Below, piece by piece: positions 53,473 through 63,304 of a stretch of 64,000 nucleotides of DNA (position 1 is its first letter; each line of letters opens with the position of its first letter). The DNA comes from Diplodia intermedia. Lineage: Eukaryota; Ascomycota; Dothideomycetes; Botryosphaeriales; Botryosphaeriaceae. The notes below the pieces were generated by a model that was not told the origin of the DNA, did no database searches, and was given only the letters and a program-made list of their open reading frames with translations. Position numbers and translations under genes: made by a program. Location: contig JAKEKT010000045.1 of assembly GCA_021495925.1 (NCBI GenBank), positions 124,001-188,000 on the forward strand, in the 5' to 3' direction.

Positions 53473-53616
53473 CAGCGGGTGACAAAAGCAATTACCCGTC
53501 CGCATCTGCCTCATGGAAAATTTCTACATGGGATAGGTAGTTGAATATAAGATCCGGACGTAAAAACGCGGTTTAAATACGCACACTTGCGTCCGGATCT
53601 CGTATTCAACTGCCTA
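53473..53616. repeat. hAT-like MITE, copy C, right end missing
   Basis: The left end reads CAGCGGGTGACAAAAGCAAT, and the inner palindrome is at 53534-53616, from TAGGTAGTTGAATATAAGAT to its complement ending CAACTGCCTA. The expected right terminal repeat near 53680 is absent, so this copy is truncated after the palindrome. The TGA inside the left end also closes an open frame that runs in from 53180. Confidence 0.75.
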
Positions 53617-53758
53617 TATTTATTCTCATGATGCGGAATCAAGCCCCCCGCCACTAGCCACCACCGCCACCTTCACCGACACATCCATTACAACTGCCGA
53701 CATTTCGTCCTCGGCGAAAACCTGGCACCGCCGGCAAACGGCGTAGGTCGGGTGCGCG

Positions 53759-54367
53759 ATGCCGTACCTACCTACTACAACCCTTCATCAAACGCTGCAT
53801 CATCACATGGTACGTCGCCGTCCCTCCGAGTCCCTCTACAACAGAATGACCCCACTGACGCCTTCAGGCATCGCGAGCAGCGCCGTCTCCTCTAGCAAAA
53901 CTTGTCCACCTCCATACTGCTTCCTCTCTGGTGCTTACATCCACCACATCACCCTCTCCGGCAACTACCCCCTCCATCCCGCGAGGCAAGCGCTGCTGCT
54001 GCCGGCTCTCGTTTACCACGTTCGGAACGACCCGGAGCCTGTCCTCGACAACGGCAAGGCAGCGAACTTCGACCCGGATATCGTCGAACCAATTTGCTTT
54101 CTTTCCCGCGCCTTGACCCCCGCTCAAACCCGATACCACCCTACTGAGCTAGAAGTCACGGGGCTTGTCGGGGTCGTTCGGAAAATCAGACACATGATCG
54201 AGTCGGGCGCACGCATTCCGCCGGTGTTTTTCACCGACCATCCTGCCGCTGAGCTTATCTCCCAGCACTACAATATCCAGTCCACGACAAGGGCCGACCG
54301 GGGCGCAGGAAGCTGTCGACCGTCAATCAGGCTGGGGCTAGAACGTCGTCGTGTTCTTACTCGATAA
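53759..54367 (+). mobile_element. Ty3/gypsy-type retrotransposon fragment (RNase H region)
   Basis: Open frame whose middle (about 54090-54290) codes PICFLSRALTPAQTRYHPTE, then ELEVTGLVGVVRKIRHMIES and PVFFTDHPAAELISQ. This is the reverse-transcriptase-linked RNase H domain of Ty3/gypsy elements: FLSRAL.PAE..Y.PTE, then VWVVRKIRH, then a TDH strand. No reverse transcriptase, integrase or LTR is found next to it, and the frame changes after QSTTRADRG, so it is a relic. It lies between two MITE copies (C and D). Confidence 0.75.
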
Positions 54368-54369
54368 CG

Positions 54370-54558
54370 ATGGGTATGCGATTGAGCGCGCTTTGCCACG
54401 GGATAGCGCGGGAGCAGCGGTATAATGATTTTTGTGCGGTGGCGGTATTTGAGGGCGCCGGCATTTTCTTTGGGGCGGGCGTGGAAAATGATTTTACGGC
54501 GAAGGTGAGGACGTGTGGGGATCTGCAGGCGGTTTTAGGAGGATGGGAGCACGGCGGG
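54370..54558 (+). other. Open frame ending inside MITE copy D
   Basis: About 62 residues; the clearest part is YNDFCAVAVFEGAGIFFGAG and AKVRTCGDLQAVLGG. It looks like the end of a small protein gene, but no start or family is certain. Its stop codon is supplied by the first bases of the MITE (CAC GGC GGG TGA). Confidence 0.3.
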
Positions 54559-54763
54559 TGACAAAAGGAATTGCCCACCCGGATCTGCCATAGAACAATT
54601 CTGCATGGGATAGGTAGTTGAATACGAGATACGGATATAAATGTAAGTTTTAAATTCGTGCATTTACGTCTGGATCTTGTATTCAACTACCTACCTAATT
54701 ATTTTGTTTCAGAAACTGTGTCGAGGGCACATGCGTGTGTGCAATTTCTTTTGTCACCCGCCG
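54552..54763. repeat. hAT-like MITE, copy D, complete
   Basis: A 212-bp element. The ends are CGGCGGGTGACAAAAGGAAT on the left and, reversed, CGGCGGGTGACAAAAGAAAT on the right. The inner palindrome is at 54611-54694, from TAGGTAGTTGAATACGAGAT to its complement ending CAACTACCTAC. Flanking octamers are TGGGAGCA and TGGGAGGG (6 of 8 matching), in the same register as the duplication around copy B. Confidence 0.85.
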
Positions 54764-55142
54764 TGGGAGGGTGGCGGATGGCAGGGGGTTGAGGATGGTA
54801 AGGCTGGTTTCGGGGAGGGAGAATGTGGCCGAGGGGCCGTTAACGGAGGCTTGAGGAGGGGGATGGAGAGAGTGGAGAGGGGTCCTGAGGTTGGTGTTGC
54901 TACGTGGTGCTGGAATCCAATTGATTTGTATAAGCGTGGAGCATTGGAATACGGTGGCGTTTCCTTATCTCTGGTAAGACCGAGATTCGGAAGGGAATGA
55001 CGTAGATGTCAGAATCTGCCCCAAAACTTTGATCTCACCTTTGTCTCTCTGCCGATACCGAGACGCCAACACCACAGCGAAGCCGAGAACGCCGAACTGC
55101 CTCACTGCGACCTCGGAGGCATCGGAATCCATCGTCGACGCA
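54764..55142. promoter_or_regulatory. Promoter region of the SdrA-like regulator gene
   Basis: About 380 bases between MITE copy D and the regulator ATG. The left half is G-rich. No coding sequence supported. Confidence 0.45.
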
Positions 55143-57335
55143 ATGTCCAAGCGCAGCCGGTTCTCCGAAGATGAGATCAAGAGGGTGCTTGCAGCAAAGA
55201 AGCGGCCCCGAGGAAAAGGAGCGTGTTATCCCTGCAACCAGCGCAAGGTCAAGTGCGACATGAAGTAAGCAGTGCACCTCCGAGCCGCTCGGTTCGCTGC
55301 GTATGCTCATTGTGGACACCAGCAACCCTTGCGGCACATGCGTCAAACGGGACCACCCTGACATCTGTGTCTACAACCACAACGACGCGTCTGAGACCGA
55401 CAACCGGCGCCAGATGCTAGACCATCCGTCTCCATTGGGCCAGGAAAGCCGCATGTCCGCTTCCGCTGCAGCTTCTGCCGCAGATGCTCCAGGGAATTCT
55501 ACTTCCTTCCTCGGCGAGAACTCGGCAGCGTCGTATCTGCGCCAGATGGGAGGAGCCGAAAGCCCCATTGCAAGAGACATTGTGCCCGCCCTGGGTCTCC
55601 GCAACACCCGTGCTCAGTATCCCTTCATCAACGCCGAGACTGAGGATGAGAAGAGTCGCGAGCTTGCTAAGCTTCTGCCCACTCATCGGGAGGTTCTCAG
55701 CTTCTATCACGTCTACCGCGCCGTTGCCTTTCCGCTTGCACCTCTTATTGTCGACATCGGAGACTTTGAGTCGCACCTGGGTGCTTATCTGGAGAGACTT
55801 GCCGGCAGCAATCCAACCGGTCTTACGGTGACGAATGAGAGAGAAGAGGCAGCCCGAATGGCGCTCCTGCTTGCCACACTTGCGGCTGGCGCCCAGTACT
55901 CTGAGAGAGATGCTCTGGAGAGACGGAGAATATCGAGGGACTTCGGTACAATGCCTTCTTGTGTGCGTGTAACTACCACTGACTGTGAGCAGCAAAACGA
56001 TCATTCCATGCTCTCCGCCTTGCAAATTTTCTGCTTCGACCACTTCCTACCAGCCTCCAAGCCCTGTTGATTCTCGGTACTTTTCTGCAGAATGATGGTA
56101 GAGATGCTATTTGATGGGTTTAAGCTGCTGCAGTGCTGAAATAATCTTGCAGGTAATGCAGACGCCGCTTGGGCCATGTGTGGAACAACCATGCGCCTGG
56201 CGCAGAGTCTCGGTCTTCATTCCGAGTACGGCATGGCGGAAAATATTTCCGACCAGGAAAAGGCCACGCGGCACAGGCTATGGTTCGATGGCCTACTCTC
56301 ATGAACTAAACGATTTGCTGACACGTTTACAGGTTGACCATCTCCCAGCAAGACTGCATCCTGTCACTCTGCTTTGACCGGCCCACTGCTCTGGCATATA
56401 TGCCGTTTGTCAGCTCCAACGCCATCCGGTTCAATCAGCCAAACAATTTCCAGGAAGTAATGTGGGAGATATCCAAGATTGGTCTCAGACTCCTGGCCAG
56501 ACGTACATCCTCCGATGCCAATGTGGAAAACATACTGGAAAGACTGCAAGAATTGGATCAAGTCATGGTCCAAGCAGCACCTCATCTTCAAGACAAGACC
56601 GAATGCACTACCCTACAGGACAAAGCCCAACATTTCCTCCTTGCACAGCATCGCTCGTTTGCCATTGCCGCCGTTTGCCGGCCAACTTTCAAGAAACTTC
56701 AGCACATGAACAACGACTCCGTATTGTTGAACATTCTATCTACAGGGAAGCATGCTCTTGCACATACAGTGAGATCTTTCTTGGACCTCCACTCAATGAG
56801 CGTGTACCCCACGCGCTCATGGACCTGCATCCACGAGGCCCTGAGCTCCGCCCTTCTGCTGACAATCCTCGGGGAAACGAGAAAGTGTTCCGCTCTCGGC
56901 AACATGCAGAAAAGACTCATCAACGTGCTCCTCTCCCGAGCACAGGACGATTCTCCCGGGAGCATCAACAGCGCCCTCACCTCCTCCCATCTCAACGCTT
57001 TGAAGGCTTTGCAGCGCCTCATGCAGGAAGCGTCAGAGAGAGCCGGGATAGAATCTATCGGCTCTCAGCAGGAACCTCATCAGGACCGTGCCGCTGCTAT
57101 CCCGACTGATCTGGCTGTCCCGCAAAGTGACAGTCTGGGGATCACCGCCACCGACTCTGCTTTCGATTTCCTGCAGTCCGATCTTTCTCCGATGGCATTC
57201 CTGGATTCCATAATTTGGGGTAAGTCCCGTAATGTCAATCTCGCGTGGTGGCGGAGTGAAAGCTCAATCCAGTTTCCAGACAAATCCCTGCCCGAAGACG
57301 ACACGGCATTCCTCGGTTTCGAATTTGGGGACTGA
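55143..57335 (+). CDS. Zn2Cys6 transcription factor, SdrA-like
   Basis: Five exons: 55143-55264, 55323-55945, 55993-56097, 56153-56282 and 56333-57335; 660 residues, frame exact. The binuclear zinc cluster is C28-x2-C31-x6-C38-x5-C44-x2-C47-x8-C56 (ACYPCNQRKVKCD, then NPCGTCVKRDHPDIC), split by intron 1. The fungal-specific transcription factor domain covers about residues 170-450, with RSFHALRLANFLLRPLPTSL, LLILGTFLQND, AMCGTTMRLAQSLGLHSEYG and RLWLTISQQDCILSLCFDRP, each restored only by splicing. It ends 33 bases from the convergent flavin prenyltransferase gene, which in turn diverges from the decarboxylase gene. The same three-gene set is the sorbic/cinnamic acid decarboxylation cluster of Aspergillus niger, regulated by SdrA. 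A GTAAGT near 57220 could mark another intron, but reading through gives a plausible tail (PDKSLPEDDTAFLGF). Confidence 0.88.
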
Positions 57336-57368
57336 AGGCGGCACTTCTTCCTCGCTGAATCCCCCTCT

Positions 57369-58118
57369 TTACTTCCGCATACCCTCCCATCGCTCAAACC
57401 CCTCGACATGGATCCCCAACGAATCCAACATCCTCCCCACGCTCTGATCAATCAAATCCGCAATCGTCTTCGGCCGCGTATAAAATGCCGGCACGGGCGG
57501 GAAAATCGTGGCGCCCGCCCGCTGCAAGAACGCCATATTATCCAGATGCACCGCGCTCAGCGGCGTCTCGCGCACGACCATGACGAGCTTCCTCCCCTCC
57601 TTCAACGACACGTCGGCGGACCTCGAGATCAGGTCGTCGCAGTAGCCGGCGCGCACGGCCGCCAGCGTCTTCATGGAGCACGGCACGACGATCATGCCGT
57701 CGTGCAGGAAGGAGCCGCTGGACGGCGGGGCGGCGACGTCCTTCATGGCGTAGGCCCGCGTCGCGAGCGAGTGCAGGTGCTCCCACGTCAGGTCCGTCTC
57801 GTACTTCATGGTCGCCTGCGCCCATTTGGACAGGATCAAATGTGTTTCGATGTCGAGCGAACGCAGGATCTCGAGCAGCCGGATCGCGTAGACGGTGCCG
57901 GTGGCGCCGGTGACGCCGACGACGATGCGGGGGTTGCGTTGGACGATGGGGAAGGGGCTGGCTTTGCGGGTGATGGGGTTGTTGTTGTTGTTGTTGTTCC
58001 CTGCCGAAGTGGTGTGGATGGTCCGCCAGGCTTGGGTCCGGACGGAATGTGGAAGTGTAGTCTGGGTCCGGACTGCGCGAGATAGGTGTTGGGGGAGGCT
58101 TCGACTGGTGGACTGCAT
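57369..58118 (-). CDS. PAD1: Flavin prenyltransferase (Pad1/UbiX)
   Basis: Single exon, 249 residues. The first 50 residues are Arg/Ser/Thr-rich without acidic residues and then Asn-rich, a mitochondrial presequence. The UbiX fold follows, with RIVVGVTGATGTVYAIRLLE (phosphate and flavin loop), LILSKWAQATMKYE, GSFLHDGMIVVPCSMKTLAA, VVRETPLSAVHLDNM and the C-terminal AFYTRPKTIADLIDQSVGRM. The enzyme transfers a dimethylallyl group to FMN, making the prenylated FMN cofactor needed by the UbiD-type decarboxylase encoded next door. The ATG at 58118 opens the longest frame and gives the targeting peptide. Confidence 0.95.
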   Translation of the reverse strand: MQSTSRSLPQHLSRAVRTQTTLPHSVRTQAWRTIHTTSAGNNNNNNNPITRKASPFPIVQRNPRIVVGVTGATGTVYAIRLLEILRSLDIETHLILSKWAQATMKYETDLTWEHLHSLATRAYAMKDVAAPPSSGSFLHDGMIVVPCSMKTLAAVRAGYCDDLISRSADVSLKEGRKLVMVVRETPLSAVHLDNMAFLQRAGATIFPPVPAFYTRPKTIADLIDQSVGRMLDSLGIHVEGFERWEGMRK

Positions 58119-58545
58119 CTTGAAAGTGGTGTCGTGGGTAAGGGGCGACGAATTGCGCGTGGGACTTTGCAGCAGGAAAGAGGCGAGATACCCTACGCTT
58201 TACTTATACTGATTGAAGATCACCAACACTCGATATCGTTAAGTATAGGACGCCTCGGTCCCACATGGCGCTCCTTTTCTGCGACATTTCCCTGGCCGAT
58301 GCCGATGCCGGTCCCGAAGCCGAAAGGGCCGAGAGCTCCCGACGGAGTCCGAGCACTCCAACGGCCAATGATTTCTACCAACCAGCATCGCCACGCTTCA
58401 ATCTCTCCTGATATCGCGGAGCATGTCGGCCAAATCTCCTCCAACTCACCGCATGTCGTGCGAACGGGCCCTCACCGCAGTGCGGTATAAAGGATACACG
58501 GCGTCATGACGGACACTTCTCCATCACACCCCGCAACCACCCACA
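58119..58545. promoter_or_regulatory. Shared bidirectional promoter of PAD1 and FDC1
   Basis: 427 bases between the two divergent ATGs. A TATAAAG box lies at 58486-58492, about 54 bases before the FDC1 ATG. On the other strand TATAAG lies near 58203-58208, about 85 bases before the PAD1 ATG. An inverted CGG triplet pair CGGAGTCCG at 58343-58351 is the kind of site Zn2Cys6 factors bind, so the neighbouring regulator may act here. The role of the site is inferred. Confidence 0.55.
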
Positions 58546-60312
58546 ATGCTCTCCCAAGTTGCACGAAGCACCTCTAGGGTCACATTCCGGCCACTACGGA
58601 CGGTGTCCTACCCGTCCATCCGTCTGAGCCATAGCTCGCCGCAAGATGCCCCTCATCTGAACTTCCGCTCGTTCGTCGAGGCCCTCAAGAAGGACGGCGA
58701 CATCGCCGAGATCAACACCGAAAAGGACCCCAACCTCGAAGTGTCAGCCATCATCCGCCGCTCCAACGAGACGGATGACAAAGCGCCGCTCTTCAACAAC
58801 GTCAAAGGCGCAAAGAACGGCCTCTTCCGCATCCTCGGCGGACCCGGCGCCCTGCGCGACCCGGCCAAGGGCAAGTACGGCCGCCTGGCACGGCACCTCG
58901 CGCTGCCGCCGGACGCCAGCATGAAGCAGATCCTGGACAAGATGCTGTCGGCGAAGGGGGCGCCCGCGATCCCGCCGCGCGAGGTGGCCACGGGTCCGTG
59001 CAAGGAAAACAAGATCGCGGGCGACGACATCGACCTCACGGCGCTGCCGGCGCCGCTGATCCACCAGGCCGACGGCGGCAGGTACATCCAGACGTACGGC
59101 ATGCACGTGCTGCAGTCGCCCGACGGCTCGTGGACCAACTGGTCGATCGCGCGCGCCATGGTCTACGACAAGCGGCACCTCGTCGGCCTCGTCATCCCGC
59201 CGCAGCACATCTGGCAGATCCAGCAGATGTGGAAGAAGGAGGGCAAGAAGGAGGTGCCGTGGGCCCTGGCCTTCGGCGTGCCCCCCGCCGCCATCATGGC
59301 CTCCAGCATGCCGCTGCCTGATGGCTTGACTGAGGCTGGCTACGTCGGCGCCATGACGGGCACCCCGCTGGATGTTGTCAAGTGCGAGACGAACGACCTG
59401 ACCGTCCCCGCCAACTCGGAGATTGTGTTTGAAGGCACGCTGTCGACGGAGGATTATGCGCCTGAGGGCCCGTTCGGCGAGATGCACGGCTACGTGTTTC
59501 CCGGCGATGCGCATATGTGTCCCAAGTAAGCAAACACCACCACCACCACCACCACCACCATCACCACATCTCCACCTCCCCCCACCCCTTCCTACGTCCT
59601 CCCCCTCCTCCTCCCCCACCACCACAACTAACCCACGCAACCCAACGCAACAAGATACACCGTCAACACCATCACCCACCGCAACGCCGCCATCCTCCCC
59701 GTCTCCGCCTGCGGCCGACTAACAGACGAAACCCACACCCTCATCGGCTCGCTCGCCGCCGCCGAGATCCGCCAGCTCTGCGCCGACGCCGGCCTGCCCG
59801 TCGTCGACGCCTTCGCCCCCTTCGAGTCGCAGGTCACCTGGTGCGCATTGCGCATCGACACGGGCGCCCTGCCCGCCCTCGGCCTCTCCCCCGCGCAGCT
59901 GCGCCAACGCGTCGGCGAGCTGGTCTTCCGGCACAAGGCGGGCTACACGATCCACCGCATCGTGCTGGTCGGCGAGGACGTGGATGTGTACGATGGGAGG
60001 GATGTGTTGTGGGCGTTTAGCACGAGGTGTAGGCCCGGTGATGATGAGACGTTTTGGCGGGACACGGGGGATGGCGGGAAGGAGGGCGTCGCCGCGTTTC
60101 CGCTCATCCCGTATAATGGGCATGGGTGGCATAACCCGACGAGGGGTGGGAAGGTTGTTAGTGATGCCCTCATGCCGAGTGAGTATCGGGAGGGGAAGAG
60201 GGATTGGCAGGCTGCGAGCTTTGAGGAGAGTTATCCGAGGGGGCTGAGGGAGAAGGTTGTGAAGGAGTGGGCGGGGATGGGGTTTGAGAAGGCGGTGGGG
60301 AGGAGGGAATGA
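58546..60312 (+). CDS. FDC1: Ferulic/cinnamic/sorbic acid decarboxylase (Fdc1, UbiD family)
   Basis: Two exons, 58546-59525 and 59655-60312, with a 129-base intron (GTAAGC to AACAAG); 545 residues. The enzyme removes CO2 from alpha,beta-unsaturated acids such as cinnamate, ferulate and sorbate, using prenylated FMN. The catalytic triad is present: R203 in WSIARAM, E307 and E312 in EGPFGEMHGY. These equal R173, E277 and E282 of the Aspergillus niger enzyme with a constant offset of 30, so the excess is an N-terminal extension (residues 1-30, Arg/Ser-rich, probable mitochondrial targeting). Other family blocks are GRYIQTYGMHVLQSPDG and GYVGAMTGTPLDVVKCET. It is paired head to head with PAD1, the maker of its cofactor. 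Confidence 0.97.
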
Positions 60313-60779
60313 GCGGGGCGGAGCGAGTGAGTATGCAGGAGAAGGTCGGGATTGGAAAGGGAGTGAGCTTTGGAAACGAGAGCTGCTGCTCGGAAAGGAT
60401 TGAGGGGAAACTGGTAACGAAGCGGAAAGCGATGGGGTTTCGGAGTAGATGGGGAGCTTAGATGATACGTTCGTGCGTGCGAATGAGATTTTCCGCTATC
60501 ATTTGACGACGTTGACTGGATGCAGGCATCCTTGAAGCGTGTATCTGACTAACCGTCGCTCGCGTAAGCTATTTGCCAGATGGCAAAATTGAAATGAAAA
60601 GAAAAAGGTCAGGACAGAGCGAAAGATGCGTCCAATAACGACAGCGATCCATGCCAAGTGCGCCCCCCATTGCTATACACGATCCCGAAACCGCCCGAAT
60701 TTTTTTTTTTTTTTTTAGAATCCAAGCGGCCAATCAATTGGGAATTCGCGACGACGACGACGACGACGACGACGACGCA
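60313..60779. other. Gap between convergent genes with simple repeats
   Basis: 3' flanks of FDC1 and of the small CPCC protein gene. Contains a poly-T run near 60702-60717 and a perfect (GAC)9 tract ending at 60777, next to the stop of the minus-strand gene. Confidence 0.6.
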
Positions 60780-61298
60780 TCACGCCATGGGCCAAGTGGC
60801 GGTAGGCGCAGCCGCCGCCGCTTCGGACCCGTCATCGTCCCGCAAAAGCTGAAATGTGCCGTCGCCGCCGCCGTTGCCGCCGCCGCCGCCGCCGCTGTCT
60901 TGCCGAAGGGGGGCGTCGAAGATGTACATTTCGGTGACGGTGCCGGCCAGGCGCTTGAGCCAGAAGGCGTTGCCGATCTTGTCGACGTTGACGGTGGCGT
61001 CGAAGCGGCAGCACGGGCAGTTTTCGCGCCCGTCGTCGTGGTTCTCGCGCTGGGTGGGGATGGAGACGGAGCGGTCGCCGTTCCACGGCAGGCGCGAGAG
61101 CTTGATCACTTTGCGGACGCCGTCTTCCTGGGCTGGGGGTGGGTGTGGGTTACTTGTTCTTTTTTTTGGATAGGGGTACAGGGGGGGAGTTGTCTTACGT
61201 TTTATCTCGTTGCGGGATTTGAGGAAGACGTCGTCTGTGGATCTGATGAAAACGGCGACTTTGTTCCCGCCGGTTGGCTTTAGTCGCGGGCTTTCCAT
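60780..61298 (-). CDS. Unknown small protein with a CPCC motif
   Basis: Two exons, 61298-61199 and 61132-60780, with a 66-base intron (GTAAGA donor; the acceptor CAG before CCCAGG keeps frame); 150 residues. Exon 1 codes MESPRLKPTGGNKVAVFIRS. Exon 2 has VRKVIKLSRLPWNGDRSV, then ENCPCCRFDATVNVDKIGNA and LKRLAGTVTEMYIFDAP, and ends in a Gly run and an Ala-rich tail with simple-repeat coding. The central part reads as a compact beta-rich domain. I do not recognise a family; the Cys pair could bind metal. The gene is convergent with FDC1. Confidence 0.6.
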   Translation of the reverse strand: MESPRLKPTGGNKVAVFIRSTDDVFLKSRNEIKRKTTPPLYPYPKKRTSNPHPPPAQEDGVRKVIKLSRLPWNGDRSVSIPTQRENHDDGRENCPCCRFDATVNVDKIGNAFWLKRLAGTVTEMYIFDAPLRQDSGGGGGGNGGGDGTFQLLRDDDGSEAAAAAPTATWPMA

Positions 61299-63304
61299 GC
61301 GTTGCGTAGGGACTGGAAGAAGCGTTCAGTATCTGGGAGTCTTGGGGCTTTTTAAGGTAAGAGATAACAAGGTGAGGGCGAGCCGCCCTGCTGTGGAATC
61401 AACGAGAGCTTTATAGGTCTCAACTGGTGCGTCACGCGGCATGATCACTTTGGATTTCACTACCAATCATAGCCCCTACGCCTTGAGCATAAAACAAAAC
61501 AAGGCGCAGTAGGAATCAGAGGCTAAAGCTGTCTCTCCTCAAACCTGACATGTCGCACCTGCAACGTCAGAGTCTTGAAGGGCAATGGATCGCGCGGTTT
61601 TATAGGATGTTGGGGTCCACATTTCCAACCAATAAGTCCAAGTGACTAATTATTACGAAAATGTTTTGCATAAAGAGGTAACATGATGCTGAGCCTGCCA
61701 CCAACGTCGACCAATATAAGAGGGGCTGGCTTATTCAAAGAGGCAAGGATACTTATCATGTGATACCGAGCATATTCTCGACTTCATCATGAGGCAGAAA
61801 CCCTTGTAATTCTGACAATTGGGTCTGTGTTAGCATGTATGAGTGATGCAGTTATGACCAATCAGGCTTTAATGTGGATAGCCCCTGACGAGGTTGGAGG
61901 ATCGTGCAGCTGAACCCCTGCTGGAAGCAACGATTGGGCTGATGTAGCGGATCCGCTCCCACCAGCTGACTTACGTGTATGGAAGTGATTGGCACCAAAG
62001 GCTGAAAGCACGGCAGGTTCAGCTTTAATGCCGCCTTGAAGGACACAGGCTGGCGAAAAAGGTATGGATTATAAGGAAACGAGGCTACCACGCCTAATTT
62101 TCTTACATGATGGTTCAGCCTCGATGGGAATGACTGCTCTAATGAATCAAACAAAAAATTGTTCTTCACTGAGATGGAATATGTATCAATCTCCGAGTTT
62201 TGGGGAAGTGAATCGTCAACGCAGGAATGTTGGTCGCTTGGTTGGTCATCATCAAGCAAATCAGGGTGACGATGCGGGGCAGAACAGTCCAGCCCAAGCC
62301 TAGCGAGCAGCTCAGTAAACATGAATTTCGTCCAACTCCTATTCGCTAAAGAAAGAGACTTGTAAAGACTTTTCACATGAAAACTTTACATGCCATATGT
62401 GTGCAGTCGCGAAGCCTCGAAGCCTCTCGCTGAAAGATACCTAAACGGGGTGAAATATGATGTGGAGAAGAGGCGAGAACATTGTCCCACTTGCCTTGCT
62501 GGGTGGCAGTGCTTAAGGCTGCAGCATTTCAGAGTCGCTGACAGTGCACGAGCTATTGGTGTAGTCCGCATAGCTGGGCAGCTGCATTCAACCGTGTGGT
62601 GTTGAAATTATCGTTTCTCGGCGTAGCTGAGTTAATGAAACAGAAGGGACTATTCACTGTCTTCAAGGTCTATTGGGACTTGGCCATGCTGGAAAGGTTT
62701 TTTTACAGAGGGCCATAGCGCTTTTTCCAAAAAGAGAGAATTCAGCCAGCCAAAAGGCCGATGGCGATGTGATAGCGCGCATTCACACATACCACGTCAG
62801 CATGCCTTGCAGCCTTCTGCGCCGCACATGAGCAGGCCTATCTTCGACAGTCTTTGAGAATTGCCATGTATGCACAGCCGCACAAGGCTCATTGACCATA
62901 AGAGGCTCTGATTTAGTAGTAGATTATTCGCTTGATTGATGCGTGGCTGCAGCTTCCATGTGTGTCGTATCCACCTATTCGCGGGCTGTAGATGACAATT
63001 CAGGATACTGCGTAAGCGTCAGCTATAGAAATGCATGTGAAGGTGCCGCACAGGAAAGTGGAGTAAAGACAAGGGGGTGGGAGACTCAATGCGTATCAGA
63101 GCCTCAAGGATTAAAATATGGCCAGCACCCGAGCAACGCTTGAGTAGAGAAAGTGGGAGGTTCCCTCTGTCTCCAGTGTTCGCCGCTTTGGCCACAGAAA
63201 TACGAAGCATACGACTTTGTGCAGCATACCGTTATGCCATGCATAGCCCTCCTATCTAAGCCTCCCAACTGTTACACGTAGATGCAAGAGACCCTGGAGC
63301 AAAA
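61299..63304. other. AT-richer intergenic DNA before the patatin gene
   Basis: About 2 kb. One long minus-strand frame (61852-62376, 174 residues, no introns needed) has no domain and lies in sequence with stops in most other frames, so it is left uncalled. Composition is closer to AT than elsewhere, which fits an accessory or repeat-derived region. Confidence 0.45.

Noticed and set aside
60741..60777. (GAC)9 tract as a coding repeat
   Set aside because: It lies just beyond the stop of the minus-strand gene and is a plain microsatellite.
61852..62376. Minus-strand frame of 174 residues
   Set aside because: No domain, no supporting splice signals or context; possible but not supportable.
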